Assembly: GCA_002104945.1 (NCBI GenBank)
Contig: MCFH01000066.1
Location: forward strand, 205,529 to 269,528
Length of the DNA stretch: 64,000 nucleotides
Direction of reading: 5' to 3'
Origin: Piromyces finnis
Taxonomy: Eukaryota > Neocallimastigomycota > Neocallimastigomycetes > Neocallimastigales > Neocallimastigaceae
The translations under genes and the position numbers were made by a program. The notes under the pieces were generated by a model. The model was not told the origin of the DNA. It searched no databases and saw only the letters and a program-made list of their open reading frames with translations. Below are positions 24,101-38,173 of the stretch, piece by piece (position 1 is the first letter of the stretch; each line of letters begins with the position of its first letter).

Positions 24101-27100
24101 TTATTGTTGGTCGGCAACCCACTTTCTGGCATTACGGAAAAGTCTCATCCATGGACCATCTTCCTTCCATTCATCTGGATGCCATGAGTTAGAAGTGGTT
24201 CTGTAGATACGTTCTGGATGTGGCATTAAAATTAAAACTCTACCATCGGCAGAAGTTAAACCAGTAATACCTTGTGGAGAACCATTTGGATTACTTGGGT
24301 AAACTTCAGTTGGCTTACCATAGTTATCAACATAACGTAAGGAAACAATACCTTGTTCAATGGCCTTTTGCATTTGTTCATCATCTTGGAATTCGGCACG
24401 ACCTTCACCGTGAGCAACAGCAATTGGGAAACGAGAACCAGACATCTTGTCAAAGAAAATACATGGAGAATCAGCAATTTCAACCATAGCAACACGAGCT
24501 TCGAATTGTTCAGAGACGTTTCTGACAAAGGATGGCCAGTTTTCGGTACCTGGAATTAAAGACTTTAAGGTACTAAGCATTTGACAACCGTTACAGACAC
24601 CAAGAGCAAAAGTATCCTTACGGTGGAAGAAGTCAGTGAATTCCTTACGAGCGTAGTCGTTTAATAAAATAGATTTGGCCCAACCGGCACCAGCACCAAG
24701 AACATCACCGTAGGAGAAACCACCACAGCAAGCAAGACCAACGAATCCAGAAAGAGAAACACTACCATCTAAAATTTCACTCATGTGAACATCAACACTG
24801 GTGAAACCGGCACGCTTGAAGGCAGAAGCCATTTCCATGTGAGAGTTAACACCTTGTTCACGAAGAATGGCAACCTTTGGAGCATCCTTAAGACCAGCAG
24901 TAATATCTTCAGATGGATCGAAAGTTAAGGAGGCGTGAAGACCTGGATCTTGAACATCTAAGATTTGGTCGTATTCTTGCTTGGCACAATTGGCATTGTC
25001 ACGAATAGATTGGATGTGGTAGGAAGCTTCAGCCCACATTCTTTGGTAGTTTTGACGTTCGTTTTCAAGAACAACTTCACCGTTTAACTTGAAGGTCATC
25101 TTTTGGTTACCGGCTTCATTAACCTTACCAATGACGTGGAAACCTTCGAAACCAGTGGAGGCGAAAGCTTCACGAACAGCTTCAACATCAGCACTCTTGA
25201 CTTGAATGACGGCACCTAATTCTTCATTGAATAAACTTTCAATGACCTTACCACCTAATTCCTTTAATTCAACTTCAACACCAACGTGACCAGCGAAACA
25301 CATTTCAGCAATGGTAGCGAATAAACCACCATCAGAACGGTCGTGGTAGGCAAGAATTTGGTCTCTGGCCTTGTTAACACCGTCAAAGAACTTCTTGATA
25401 CCTTCAACACTAACAACATCTGGGCATTCATTACCGAGTTGGTTGAAAACTTGACCGAGAGCAGAACCACCAAGTCTTTGCTTACCTTCGGCTAAATCGA
25501 GTAAGACAAGAACGGTTTCACCAAGATCGGTACGAAGTTGTGGAGTCTTAGTCTTTCTAATATCAACGACTGGACCGTAGGCAGTAATGTTAAGAGAAAG
25601 TGGAGAGGTGACGACAACGTTCTTCTTGGTCTTTTCATCGGTCCAACGAGTCTTCATGGACATGGAATCCTTACCGACTGGAATGGTAATACCTAATTCT
25701 GGACACATTTCCATACCAATGGCTTGAACGGCTTCGTAGATACCAGCACCTTCACCTTCGTGGTCTGGAGCAGACATCCAGTTAGCAGAAAGTCTGATTC
25801 TTCTGATATCTTCAACATCGGCAGCAAGGATGTTTAAGAGAGATTCAGCAACAGCCATTCTAGCGGAAGCAGCGTGGTTAATAAGAGCAATTGGTGGACG
25901 TTCACCCATAGCCATAGCTTCACCATAGTAAGCTTCGTAGGAAGAAGCAGTGACGGCAACGTCAGAAACTGGAACTTGCCATGGACCAACCATTTGATCA
26001 CGAGAAACCATACCAGTAACGGAACGGTCACCAATGGTGATAAGGAAACTCTTACTGGCAACAGTTGGTAACTTTAAGACACGGGAAGCAGCTTCAGCAA
26101 CAACATCGTCCATCTTTGGTAATTCAATTGGGAAACGAGCTGGAACGTGAGTTTCAGCGTAACGGTGCATCTTTGGTGGCTTACCGAATAAAGTGGACAT
26201 TGGTAAATCAATTGGAGTAGTGTTGTACTTGCTATCAACAACAACTAATCTTTGTTCAGCGGTGGCAATACCGACATCAGCAATTGGACATCTTTCACGT
26301 TCAGCAATCTTCTTGAAGACATCTAAATCTTCTGGGTTGACGGCAAGAACGTATCTTTCTTGAGATTCGTTACACCAGATTTCCATTGGGGACATTCTTG
26401 GATCATCATTTGGAATGTCACGGAGTTGGAAGATGGCACCTAAGTCACTGTCGTGAACAATTTCTGGAAGAGCGTTGGAAAGACCACCAGCACCAACATC
26501 GTGAACGGATTGAATTGGATTCTTTTCGTCTAAAGCGGTACAAGCATCAAGAACTTGTTGGCAACGACGTTCCATTTCTGGGTTTTCTCTTTGGACAGAA
26601 GCGAAATCAAGTTCAGCGCTACTGGAACCTTGAGCCATGGAGGAAGCAGCACCACCACCAAGACCAATTAACATACATGGACCACCCATAACAATTAAGT
26701 GAGCTCCTGGCTTAATGGTCTTCTTGGTAATGTGTTGAGCACGAATGTTACCCATACCACCAGCAATCATAATTGGTTTGTGGAAACCACGAATTTCAGT
26801 TTCTTCCTTAGATTCAGTTGGAACACTTTCACAGTAAGTTCTGAAATAACCACAAATGTTTGGACGACCGAATTCATTGTTGAAAGCAGCACCACCGAGT
26901 GGACCCTTGATCATAATATCAAGAGCAGAGGAAATGTGGGATGGCTTACCGACATCCTTTTCCCATGGTTGTTCGTTACCTGGAATTAAAAGGTTAGAAA
27001 CAGCGAAACCGGTAAGACCAGCCTTTGGCTTAGAACCAGTACCGACGGCACCTTCATCACGAATTTCACCACCAGAACCAGTAGCTGCTCCTGGCCATGG

Positions 27101-28135
27101 AGAAACAGCAGTTGGGTGATTGTGAGTTTCGACCTTGACAACCATGTGAATATCTTCTTCGTTGTACTTGTATTCCTTGGTGGTTTGTTCGACAGCTAAT
27201 CTCTTAGCCTTTGGACCTTCTAAGACAGCAGAGTTATCACTGTAAGCGGAAAGAATGTGTTCAGAGTTTCTCTTGTAGGTGTTACGGATCATGTTGAAGA
27301 GGGAGTTTTCCTTGTCCTTACCATCAATGGTCCAGTTACCACCAAAGATCTTGTGTCTACAGTGTTCAGAGTTAACTTGGGCAAACATCATTAATTCAGT
27401 ATCAGTTGGATCTCTCTTGATACTTTCTTCCTTAAGGAAGGCATTGACTAAGTAATCAATTTCATCTTCAGCTAAAGCAAGACCGAATTCCTTGTTAGCA
27501 TCGACAAGAACTTGACGTGGGTCCTTACCATTCTTGGAAGTTTCAGTAAGACCGACAGTCTTTAATGGACGACCTTCACCAGTACTGAAGATAGTATCTT
27601 CACTTGGGATTTTACGTAAAACGACTTGCATCATACGATCGTGAATTAAATCGGAGAATTGAGCTAAATCTTGTTCAGAGACACCAGTGTTGTCAGTCTT
27701 TTGAACAAAGAAGATGATACCTCTTTCAACTCTCTTTAAGTACTTACCAAGACCACAGATTTTTGAAATATCAGTAGCCTTAGAAGACCATGGAGAAATA
27801 GTACCTGGTCTTGGAATGATAAGTAACATTTGCTTTTGGAATTCGTATAAGATTTCAGCTTCAGACTTACCATTAGCAAAAGCTTCAAGAATTGAAGTTT
27901 CTTCTGGTAATGGAGAGTTAGCAGCCTTAGTACCGTAGTGTAAAAGAACACCTAACTTTTTAAGAATTTCTTCCTTTAATTCCTTGTCAACATTATTGTA
28001 TTCTTCCTTGGTTTGAACAAAGTGAACAAAGAAAGCTTTAACATCTTGAATGTTAGCGTTACGTTCCTTAATTTCGTTTAAAAGAACGTTCTTTTTGAAT
28101 TCTGAGTAAGCAGATGAAGCTGGTAAAACAAGCAT
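24101..28135 (-). CDS. purL: Phosphoribosylformylglycinamidine synthase (FGAM synthase, FGAR amidotransferase)
   Basis: Catalyses ATP- and glutamine-dependent conversion of FGAR to FGAM, the fourth step of de novo purine synthesis (ADE6 in yeast), in the cytosol. The single exon encodes 1344 aa, the usual length of the large single-chain eukaryotic/proteobacterial form. Order: N-terminal PurS-like region; linker; FGAM synthase core with [19 protein letters not shown] and [12 protein letters not shown] near residues 335-370; second AIRS-like half (KDSMSMK, HDRSDGG); and C-terminal class I glutaminase domain. In the last, the nucleophile is in GVCNGCQM (Cys about 1181) and the His/Glu pair is in MPHPE (about 1306 and 1308). 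All key motifs look intact. Codon use is much less AT-biased than in the neighbours, with many C-ending codons, as expected for a well-expressed gene. No intron is seen. The ATG at 28,135 is the first in frame. Confidence 0.97.
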   Translation of the reverse strand: MLVLPASSAYSEFKKNVLLNEIKERNANIQDVKAFFVHFVQTKEEYNNVDKELKEEILKKLGVLLHYGTKAANSPLPEETSILEAFANGKSEAEILYEFQKQMLLIIPRPGTISPWSSKATDISKICGLGKYLKRVERGIIFFVQKTDNTGVSEQDLAQFSDLIHDRMMQVVLRKIPSEDTIFSTGEGRPLKTVGLTETSKNGKDPRQVLVDANKEFGLALAEDEIDYLVNAFLKEESIKRDPTDTELMMFAQVNSEHCRHKIFGGNWTIDGKDKENSLFNMIRNTYKRNSEHILSAYSDNSAVLEGPKAKRLAVEQTTKEYKYNEEDIHMVVKVETHNHPTAVSPWPGAATGSGGEIRDEGAVGTGSKPKAGLTGFAVSNLLIPGNEQPWEKDVGKPSHISSALDIMIKGPLGGAAFNNEFGRPNICGYFRTYCESVPTESKEETEIRGFHKPIMIAGGMGNIRAQHITKKTIKPGAHLIVMGGPCMLIGLGGGAASSMAQGSSSAELDFASVQRENPEMERRCQQVLDACTALDEKNPIQSVHDVGAGGLSNALPEIVHDSDLGAIFQLRDIPNDDPRMSPMEIWCNESQERYVLAVNPEDLDVFKKIAERERCPIADVGIATAEQRLVVVDSKYNTTPIDLPMSTLFGKPPKMHRYAETHVPARFPIELPKMDDVVAEAASRVLKLPTVASKSFLITIGDRSVTGMVSRDQMVGPWQVPVSDVAVTASSYEAYYGEAMAMGERPPIALINHAASARMAVAESLLNILAADVEDIRRIRLSANWMSAPDHEGEGAGIYEAVQAIGMEMCPELGITIPVGKDSMSMKTRWTDEKTKKNVVVTSPLSLNITAYGPVVDIRKTKTPQLRTDLGETVLVLLDLAEGKQRLGGSALGQVFNQLGNECPDVVSVEGIKKFFDGVNKARDQILAYHDRSDGGLFATIAEMCFAGHVGVEVELKELGGKVIESLFNEELGAVIQVKSADVEAVREAFASTGFEGFHVIGKVNEAGNQKMTFKLNGEVVLENERQNYQRMWAEASYHIQSIRDNANCAKQEYDQILDVQDPGLHASLTFDPSEDITAGLKDAPKVAILREQGVNSHMEMASAFKRAGFTSVDVHMSEILDGSVSLSGFVGLACCGGFSYGDVLGAGAGWAKSILLNDYARKEFTDFFHRKDTFALGVCNGCQMLSTLKSLIPGTENWPSFVRNVSEQFEARVAMVEIADSPCIFFDKMSGSRFPIAVAHGEGRAEFQDDEQMQKAIEQGIVSLRYVDNYGKPTEVYPSNPNGSPQGITGLTSADGRVLILMPHPERIYRTTSNSWHPDEWKEDGPWMRLFRNARKWVADQQ

Positions 28136-29100
28136 GTTGATATTTACTAATGATTTAAAATAAAATTGATTGAATGGGTGTTATAAAAGTCTATTAAAAT
28201 TTAATAAGTTGAAATTATTTTTTTATTATTATTATTTTACTTCCGATATATATGAATTATAGTTACTTTTTATTGAATTTTTTTCTAAATAATATAAAAA
28301 TTTATTGTTGAAGAAAAGTATACGATATATACAATTATTAAAAAAATAAAATAAAAAAAATATATATTAGTTTTTTATTAGTTTCTTTATATTAATAATT
28401 TAAAATTTTAATAAAATATATAATATTTAAAAAATCTGAATTAATTTTTGAATCATTATAATACTATTTTTTACTTCTATTTCTAGTATTGTTTTTACTA
28501 TTATTGCTATTGTATATAACAATTACTATTATTATTATAACAATTATAATTATTATTACTATTATAATTATTATTATTATTATTATTTTATATACATTTA
28601 TATTATTATTATTATTATTCCCACTTTTTATTATTTAATCAAACTGTTTTTGATTTTTCCATTATAATAATTATTATTACTTTTTATTATTATTTAATCA
28701 AACTGTCATTAATTTTTCTCTTTTTTTTATTATTATAAACCAATTATTTAGTTTTTTTCCTTTTTTTTATACTATCCTAATAATTATACTATATATTATA
28801 TATATTATATATTTTATAAAACAGTTTCTTGACCCAATTAATCTATATATATATATATATAAATGAAAATAATAATAATAATAATAGATATAATATTTTT
28901 TTCTTTTCATTCTATTTTCCAATCTAAAAATAAAAATTCCTTTTTTTTATTATTATTACCTTTTCTTTTTTAATAAAAATAAATAAATCTAATTTCTTTT
29001 CTATTTCCTTTAATAAAGTTTAGAAAGGAGTTTTTTTTTTTTTAGTATAAATGCCTTGAATAAAAAAAAAAGAAATAGAAATAAAATTTCTAATATTGTG

Positions 29101-29139
<39 letters not shown>

Positions 29140-30789
29140 AAAATGGTGTTATTATATAAAAAAAAAAATTTAAAGAAATTTTATTGGTAAATTTAAAATA
29201 TTGGAATAAAAAAATATTAAAAAAAATTTTTTTTTTTTTTTAAATAAAAAAATTGATCCCTTAAAAAAGGGAAAAGAAAGGAAAAGTGATGATGATGCTG
29301 CTGATGATATTTGTAGAGAATAATAAATATATAAATAATAACTATTCATCATCAACTTCTAATTCCATATTCTATTAAAAAAATCATATTAAAATATCTT
29401 TAAAAAAAAATAATCAATAAAAGGTTTGTGATAGGTTTTTTAAATCAATCTTTTTTTTTTGGTTCTGGTCTGGTAAAATTTTAAGCATGGTTTTAAAGGA
29501 TGTTGGTGGTGTGGTGGTGGTAAAAACAATTGAAATTCTTTTAAGAAAAAAAAAAAAGGATTTTTATTATTTAATAATGTATTATAATGTAATTGTAATG
29601 TACTATAGATTATCACATTTAATTTTTGTTGATTTTCAAATCTAATAACAATGGATATAATGTAATACAATAGATCTACATTACTGCATAATGTATTTAT
29701 AGAATGTAGTACAAGAACAAAATAGTAATAGATTTAAATTGATAATATATTACAATAAACTTTAATATAAACAAAAACCCTTTTCTAATAAAATTGTATT
29801 GTAAAAAAAAAAGAGATCAACCAATCATTTTTTAAAATAATAAAAAGCCATGAGGATATATTAAAATTATAAAATAAATTGATTTAATGTATTACTAATA
29901 TATTATAATATATTATACTATAGATACAGTCAAATACATTAATGTATTAAAATAATTCTATAGAAAATAAAGGGTTAGACATTTGGATTCTATAGTGGAA
30001 AGAAAAGGTGGTGTAGTAAAACTACTTAGTACCAACAATTATATATATCCATATACCCATAGCTATCTTCATGTCCTTTCTAAGCAGATATTAATGTTTT
30101 TTGATAGTATTAGGGTATTAGGATATATTGTAAAAAAAAAAAAAAAAGTAATACTTTTCGGGAAAATTAACCACATTATGTACTTTACATATTTCATATA
30201 AAATAAACCATTAGAATGAACATTAATTCTAAAAAAAAAAGTATCATGAAACGATTTTTTTTGAATAAAAAAAAAACATCATTTATTATTTTCTTTTAAA
30301 TAATAAAGTATGCTGTATAAAATAACAATGCTTTTTTTTTTTTTTTTTTTTTTTTTTTTCCTTTTAAAGCTTACTATTACATTTTTTTTTAACATTTAAA
30401 GGAATAAAACACCCATATTTCCTTAAAGGTAGTTAAAACATTTTTTCTATAATTAGAATAAATGGTTTCATTTTTTTTTGAGCATTGCATTTGCCATTTT
30501 TTTCATGCATATGTAATCAATAAAAGCAATTACAAAATACTAATGATTATAGAGTTGATCAACACTCTTTTTATGTTCCTTCCTCTATTTAATTAATTGA
30601 ATTTCCTTTTTTTATTTTATTATTAAAAATTTAATTTAATCAATTTTATGGGTAACACAAAGTTTTGTGGTGATTTAAAAAAAAAGTTTTAATCTCATAA
30701 TTCTAAAAGTAGGAAGCCATAAGGATACTTTTTTTTTTTTTTTAAAAAAAAACAACCTTATTACTTTATTATAAACCTATCTACACCAT

Positions 30790-30827
<38 letters not shown>

Positions 30828-32112
30828 AATATAATGTTATTTTTTTAAAATTTAAAATTTTGTCTTCCTTCAAAAACAATACAGAAAAAATAATAATAAA
30901 AAAATGAAATTTTTTTCTTTTTTAAGAAGGATTGTCCCTCTTTTTTTTTTATTAAAATTTAAATAGAAAAATTATTCATTAATATATAAAATAATATATT
31001 AGTTAAAAAAGGAATGGAGAAAAAAAAAATGAAATTTTAATTAAATTAAAGAGAGAAAAAACATTTTTATAATTAAAATTATAAAATGTGGAATAGACTG
31101 TGTGTGTGTAAATAAATATACCAGTTCATCTATAATCTATATTTTATATGCTCATTACCACTTATTTCTATTATAGAGGGTGTGGATGTAGGAGTAAAAA
31201 AAAAAAAAAAAAGGAAAAAACATTAATACTTTTCTAAATTAAATCCACTCTTTAAAATTCACTTTAGACAAAAAAAAAAAAAAAAAACAACCTTTATTCT
31301 GTAATTCATTCATTATTATTATTATTTTTTAAAAAAATATCACTTTTATTAATAAAAATGTTAACAGGTTTAAATGGATTTTTTTTTTTTTTTTTTTACT
31401 ATTCATTTCATTGATATATGTTTCTTTATTTAAAAAAAAAAAAAAAAAAAAAACATTGAAATAATCATATATATTCTCTATTGAATTATACTTTTTTTTT
31501 TTAAAATAAAACTTTAATAGATTAAATAAATAATTTTTTTTTGTTTTTTTTTGTTTGTTTTCAATAAAACAATTTTATCTTTTTTTGACAATAAAAATAT
31601 AAATTCATAAAGAAAAAAAAAAAAATACTGCTTTTATTATTGTAGATGAAATATATAATTTTTTTTAGCTTTTTTAACCACCTTCTTACCCATAAAAATA
31701 AGAGATGGATTAAAAATAAATTTTTGCTTTTTACCAACTTTTTTTTTAAAAAATAAATTTTTAAAAGATGTAAAATAATAGTTTAATTCACCGACATTAT
31801 TAAAATAAAATAATAATAATAAAAAAAAACTTTTGGGTTTTTGAACCTAAAATAATAAATTGTTACTAATATATAAAAAAAATAATTTCATTTTTTTTAA
31901 ATAGGTATGAAAAATTTTTTAAAAATAAAAAAAAATGTGTGATTCATTAGGTCGTAGGTAGTGTGTGCTTATATAAATAGTTAATTTTTTAAAAAAAATG
32001 TTTTGAAGATATTGTTCGTTTTTTTTTAAAGAATGATAATGAAGGATAATGCTGATGATGGCGGTGGGAATGGCAACTATAAAATTGTAAAATAAAAAAT
32101 CATACACGACTT
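28136..32112. other. 4-kb AT-rich intergenic region
   Basis: Contains the purL 5' flank. Long ATT/TAA microsatellite-like tracts (28,490-28,620), several pure A or T runs of 15-38 nt (for example 29,108-29,136 and 30,791-30,822), and clusters of TAATGTATTATAATG-like words at 29,570-29,960. The short ORFs here are low-complexity, and I see no gene. Confidence 0.55.
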
Positions 32113-34398
32113 TTATGAATTTTTATTTTCATTTTTATTGGCATTACTTTCTTTTTGTTTTTTAGCTTCCATCCACATTTCCATTTCAATGGTGTAACGT
32201 TTTTTATCTTCTTCCGATAATTGAACATATTTTGCTTTTTCATCAGCTGTTAATTTTTTCCAAGCAGCAGAAATCATTTTACTAATGGTACCCAAGTCAC
32301 TCTTTGGATTATTAGCTGCAAATTGTGGACGAACTTCACGAAGGAAGAATATAAAAGCAGAAGATGGATGCTTTGGTTGAGTTGGATCTTTTGGGGTACG
32401 AAGTCTTCTTTTTGGAATTGGTGACATAGCAAATGGGGGTATTCCCATGGCTGGTGGGAATACGTAATTCATGTTGGAAGCACTACTAGAGTTTGAACTT
32501 CCATTTGAGGTTTGAGAGATAGGTAAAAAGGTATTCATATTAATATCTTTACCCTTTGTATCCTTGGTTAGTCTTTTAAGGTTGGTAAATTCTTTTCGTA
32601 GATTTTTTGCTTCCATATAATATTTATCTTTCTTTTCTTCTGAAAGATTCTTCCAAGCCTCACTGACACGTCGACTTATTTCAGATATAGAAGCATCTGG
32701 GAATTCATCTCTAATTTTTGGACGTATACTACGATTAAATATAAGGAAGGCATTTGGAGGTTGTTTCATAGCACTGGCTTGATAACCAAAGGGTATTGGT
32801 GAAAATGGGTAAGGGTAGTACATACCATATGGATTCATAGGATACCCATTATTAGGGAAGAAATTATCTGGGTTAGATTTCTTCTTTTTTCTAGTGTTAT
32901 TTGGACGACGTGTATAAACATAATCTGGATGTTCACTATCAAAGTTGCTTTTTAACATTTGAGCTTGAAGTATAAAACTATTTTTCAAATTCTATTAGAG
33001 CGATAGAGAATGAATAGTGTGATAGAGAAATGGATAGATAGAATAGGGTGAGATAGAAAGATAGAGCAAAAGAATAAAATTATATATATAAAAAATATAA
33101 TTTGTTAATGATACATTTTTTTTTCAAATGGTTTCTTTTTTTTATTATTATTTCCATCATCCTCTTTTTTTGTTTCTCAATTTTTTAATATAAAAAATGA
33201 ATTGTTTGATTTATAATATATTAAAATATATTGCTTTAATATATTCAAGATATTTTTAAGCCAATAAATTATATATATTATATATTAACTTTATTTTATA
33301 TGAAAAAAATTGGGCAACTATTCTGTTAACACTGTCTTTAAGATGTGTGTGTTGTGTATATCCTTTCCTTGGCTACACCTTTATAGTGTAGGTTTTTTTT
33401 TTTAAATAAATAAAGTTTTACTCATTATTTTTGGTCATTTACTGGTCATTGACCACTACGACTACAAAGCTATTACTACAAAGAGGAAATTTTAAAGTAA
33501 AAAAAAACTACTTACAGGATCCATTTTAGCCCATTCATCACCTAAAATAGTACTAATTTCTGATGTGGTTAATGAAGGATTTTCATTGGAAAGTTCTCTT
33601 CTTCTTTTAACAGAATATATTAAGAAAGCGTTCATAGGACGCTTAATTTTTGAATTTGATGAACTTTGGTTTGGAGTAGAGTTGTTGCTAGATAAACTAC
33701 TATCTTCCACTTTTTTTTTAAAAAAAAAGTTTAATATCCCAACATAGAGGGTCATTTATTTTAAAAAATAATTATGAAAAAAATTAGATTTAGATGATAA
33801 ATTTTCAATTTTTCATTTTTTTTTTCTAAATTTTTTTTTCTATATAAAATTAAATCCTTTTGGTCTTATTTTTTCAAAAAAAAAAAAAAAAAAGATTATT
33901 ATTACCTGCATGATTTGTATTAATATTAAGAAGTTGTTGATTATTCCATTGAGCCTGATTACTATCATTAATATTCTTGGCTTGATTAGCTTCAAGATAT
34001 TCCATCATAGGGTGGGTATTTTCAAAACTTGGATGAGTTCCTGGTCTTGATGATTCCTGTGGTATACTTTGAAAAGTAGCTTGGGCTTGAGTTTGTGAAT
34101 ATTGTGGTTGTTCTCTTTGTATTGAAGCATTTGAATAAGTTTGAAGTTGTTGTTGTTGAGCTTGTTGCTGTTGTTGTTGTTGAGAATAAACATGTCCTGC
34201 ATTTTCAGAAATTAAAAAAGTTGTATCCTGAACGCCATAAAGGTCAAAAGATTGAGGCGTGATACCTGATAATTTATTATTTTTTTGTGGACTATTATTT
34301 TGTGCAGAAGCATTTTGTTGTGATACTTGCCTTTGTTGAGCTTGAAATTGTACTTGTTGTTGTTGCTGTTGTAAAATTCGCGGATTATAATGAAACAT
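32113..34398 (-). CDS. Poly-Gln protein with three HMG boxes (MATA/SOX-like plus two divergent), 3 exons
   Basis: Exons on the minus strand: 33,906-34,398, 33,516-33,709, 32,113-32,991. Introns of 196 bp (phase 1) and 524 bp (phase 0) have GT..AG ends, and the sum is 522 codons (521 aa). Residues 1-165 are Gln/Asn/Ser-rich. HMG box 1 is at about 186-255, with KIKRPMNAFLIYSVKRR and the C-terminal basic HPDYVYTRRPNN typical of MATA-HMG/SOX boxes; it is split by intron 2 after KMDP. Box 2 is at about 305-372 (PPNAFLIFNRSIRPKI...AWKNLS) and box 3 at about 436-503 (HPSSAFIFFLREVRPQF...AWKKLT). HMG boxes bind and bend DNA, so a nuclear transcription factor is likely. A mating-type role is possible from family resemblance only. 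The two introns were placed because homology continues exactly across them. Confidence 0.85.
32992..33515 (-). other. Intron splitting HMG box 1
   Basis: 524-bp intron with donor GTAAGT and acceptor ending AATAG. It is far more AT-rich than its exons and has no coding signal. Removing it restores a continuous HMG box in phase 0. Confidence 0.8.
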
Positions 34399-37300
34399 TT
34401 TTTTTTCTATCTATTCAAATATTTTTTTTTGGAATAAAAAAAAAATAATTAAAAAAATTTTTTAAAAAAATTAAATAATAATATCTAAATATAGTTAAAT
34501 TTTTTTATTAAGAAAAAAAATAATTTTTTTTGGTGTGATGATATTTTGCTGATTTTTTTAATAAATAAATAAATGAATGAATAAATAATAAAATAAATAA
34601 ATAATATAGAATAATAATATGAAATAATATTGGATAATAGTAATAATATAGGATAATATTGGATAAACCTAATACTAATACTAATAGTAATACTACTACT
34701 ACTACTAATAATAAATGATATTATTATAGTTTTTATTATTTATTATAGTTTTTATTAATACATTTTATTACCACCACAAACACCACACCCTCTTTTTTTT
34801 TTAAGGTGATTTTATTGGTATAGATTAATTTTTTTTATTAAAAGCGGTTGAAATTTTTTTAGGAAAAAAACGATATGAAAAGTACCTTGAAAGACTTAGC
34901 AAAATCAACCACCACCACCACCACCACCACTACTACTACTGTACCTACTATAATATAAGTAATGAATACAATTGAATTGAATAATAATATTAATAATATT
35001 GAATAATAATATTTATGAGAATACAATATTGAATAATAAATAATAAATAAATAATAGTATTACTATAACTATTATTACTATTACTATTACTATTAATAAT
35101 AAATAGTAATAAAATATTTTATTATTATTTATTATTATTTATTATTATTTATTTATTATTTATTATTATTTATTATTATTTATTATTATTTATTATTTAA
35201 GGACATCACCAAAAAAAAATATGAATTATTTATTAATTATAATATATTACAATATATAATACAATTTAAAACAATAAATTTAATTATATAAATATCATTT
35301 AAATTAATATATGACACAACTAAATGAACGCTGATTCAATAGAAATCATTTCAATTTATATTTTAATATATTAAATGAATAGTCAGAATACCATTTAAAT
35401 TAAATTATACCATTTAATAAAATATATATTATAAATATATTTTTTATCTATGGAATGATTCAATAAATTTCTATCCTTTTATTTTTCATATAATTTAATA
35501 TATGTTATAATCAATTGATTCTATATGGGCTTATACAAAATGAACGAATCATCTTTCAGTAAACTGTGTTTTGATTAAAAATGCTTATTTTCAAACGTCA
35601 AATCAAACCCATTTGACATAAAAAAATGTACATCAAAATGTACAAAAATGTACAGTAATGTAAATATAGAATGTAATGAAAGAAGGATTGACGAAAAGGT
35701 GTGTGAATAAAAATAGAAAGAGTAAATAATAGAGAGATGAAGAATGGAATGAAAAAGTGGAATGGAGTGTAAAGGATTTATATTCCGATGTTTTTTTTTT
35801 TTTTTTTTTTTAGCTTATTCATTCCTTTCTTTTCATTTCATTTAATAGAATACTTTAAATTGTATTATATCATCAAGATGATTCTGTTCTATTTATTTTT
35901 AGTATTCCTTAATATATAAAGCATATATTAAAAATTACTTTTTTTAAAATCAAAAAAAGGAAATGGCTAAGTCAATCTTTTTTTTTTTAATTATATTTAT
36001 GATCCATCAAAAGGAATAAGCAAAAAAAAAAAAAAAAGGTTTGGTTTTAAGAAAGAAAGAAAGAAAGAAAGGGATTAAAAATGGATTGTATTTGAATTTG
36101 CGTAGGAAAAAAAGATTTGAATTTGGATATTATTTAAAATATTGATGCATTGAAGGAATGAATGAATGATTAATTATAAATTAAAGATATTTCATATTTA
36201 AAGATTGGATTTTGTATTTCTTTTAAATACCATCATTTTTTACACTTTTTTTTTTTTTAAAAAAAAAAAGATGAATTAAAAAAATTATTTAATAATATTT
36301 GTCTAGACTTTTTTTCTTTTTTTTTTTTAAAAAAAAGATACCTATATAAATAGTTATTTATAGAGTTTAATAAAAGTCAAAAAAAAAAAAAAAAAAAAAA
36401 AATGATTTAAACAATGAGACAGTTCTTTTGAAAATAGTATTTTAGGAGTAACCTACCTACCTAGTTGATTGAATTTATCATTTATATTGAAGATAAGTGA
36501 TTATTAATTTATTAAAATAATTAAAAAAATTGGAATAAAAAAAAAAAAAAAAGACTATTAATATACTTTATGACAAAGTTTTTTTTTTTTTATTTTAACT
36601 AGGCTTTATTCTGTAGAATGACTACTTATCTAGTTGATTATTAAAAAAAAAAAGTTTTTTTTTTATAGCATAGAATGATAATGTAATAAAATTTATTGTT
36701 TTTTAAATAATATAAAAGTGGCTTTTAACCACTAATGTATCATTATTATATATATTTTTTAATCCAACCATATACTATTTTTATTAATATGGATGGTTAA
36801 TGGATTCAAGTATATTGTGGCTTATATAATATGTAGTATATATATAAAAAATTTAAATATGATTAAATAATAAAAATATATTACACTTTTGGATTGATAC
36901 CATTATCATTATATAAATGGTTTATTTCAATGGTATGTTATAAAGATATTAAACTAAAACATTGTTTCTACCTTTTTTTTTTGCTATTAACTATTTAATT
37001 ATATACTATTTAATAAACAAATACTATACTATTCACAGAGGATCATCTCAACTATAAAACATTGTGATTTAATAGTATATATATATATAAAAGAGAAAGA
37101 GTGCGCTATAGTATTCAAAAGATATTTCTTTATATATAATAAAATAGGAATAATTGGGAACATGAAAATAATAAATAAAACTCCCATAAAAATAACTATT
37201 TATAGGGTAAAAAAAAAGTTTATATAAATAATAATATGTTATTATAATAGTTAAAAAAAGAATATATTAAAATGAAATTGCTTTTTACAATTTTTTTTTC

Positions 37301-38004
37301 TTCTAAACTTTGAAAAGTGGGAAATATTAAAAGATATGAGTATAAATAAAGTATTATAAATACTAAATTGACTATTATTATCATTAGTACTTGCTATTAT
37401 TGCTTTACACTATGATTAATAATTTATAATGTTTTATATAATTTTGATTTTTTATACTTTGTTTACACAAATAAATGTACTTTTTTAATTAAAAAAAATT
37501 GTTTTTATTAGGTTTATTGCATATTTTTTTTCTTATTAAATATTATTATTATTACATATTATTTTTTTAATTCATTTTTACTTTTATATATTTTGCTAAA
37601 TTAATTTTTCATAATTTACCATACCTTTAGGCAACACTTTTTTTTAAACAACCACACATTTTGCGCTTAAAAATTTTAAAAATTTTAATTATTCCAAAAA
37701 TGTTAATCATTAAAATTTTTTATTGGTTGTCATTTTTTAATTTAAAAAAAAAATATTTTAATTTAAAATAGAAACTTTAATTAAAAACTGAAATAGAAAG
37801 GAAGGAAACCTCAAAAAGTGTTTTTTTTTTTTTTCTTTTTTCTTTTAACAATAAAAGAAATAAAAAAAGAAGGAAGTATAAAAGGAGAAAAAAAATTAAA
37901 GTAGAAATAAAAATAAATATTATTTCTAAATACTTTTTTTTTTTTTTAATAGAAATTATTATAATTATTAATAATTAAACATTTGTAAATACTATTATAG
38001 AGAA

Positions 38005-38063
<59 letters not shown>

Positions 38064-38173
38064 ATACACTGTATAAACCAATAACTAAAAAATCATAAAT
38101 AAAACAATCCAATAAATACCACAAAAATCAATATAATTATATATATATAAATAAATATATATAAATAAAAAAA
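34399..38173. other. 3.8-kb AT-rich intergenic region
   Basis: A divergent promoter region shared by the HMG gene (minus) and the ankyrin gene (plus). Holds trinucleotide tracts (CCACCA near 34,908-34,930, ATT/TTA near 35,090-35,200), A/T homopolymers, and a pure TAAA tract just upstream of the ankyrin gene. No gene is seen. Confidence 0.55.
38000..38066. repeat. (TAAA)n microsatellite
   Basis: About 16 uninterrupted AATA/TAAA units, ending ~108 bp before the ankyrin ATG at 38,174. Confidence 0.9.

Noticed and set aside
26386-27119. Plus-strand ORFs of 87-101 codons opposite purL
   Set aside because: Antisense shadows of a strongly biased coding region; translations are Trp/His-rich and match nothing.
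24256-27951. Minus-strand overlapping ORFs of 69-90 codons inside purL
   Set aside because: Same-strand frame shadows; the purL frame has all family motifs.
29170-29670. Minus-strand ORFs of 61 and 76 codons
   Set aside because: Made largely of Phe/Lys/Tyr from homopolymers, with no splice or domain support.
33492-33755. Separate small HMG gene starting MTLYVGILNFFF
   Set aside because: The N-terminal residues come from intron sequence; phase and homology join this exon to the flanking exons of the triple-HMG gene.
35090-35205. CRISPR-like regular repeats (TTATTATTTA units)
   Set aside because: Simple microsatellite without spacers, in a eukaryotic genome.
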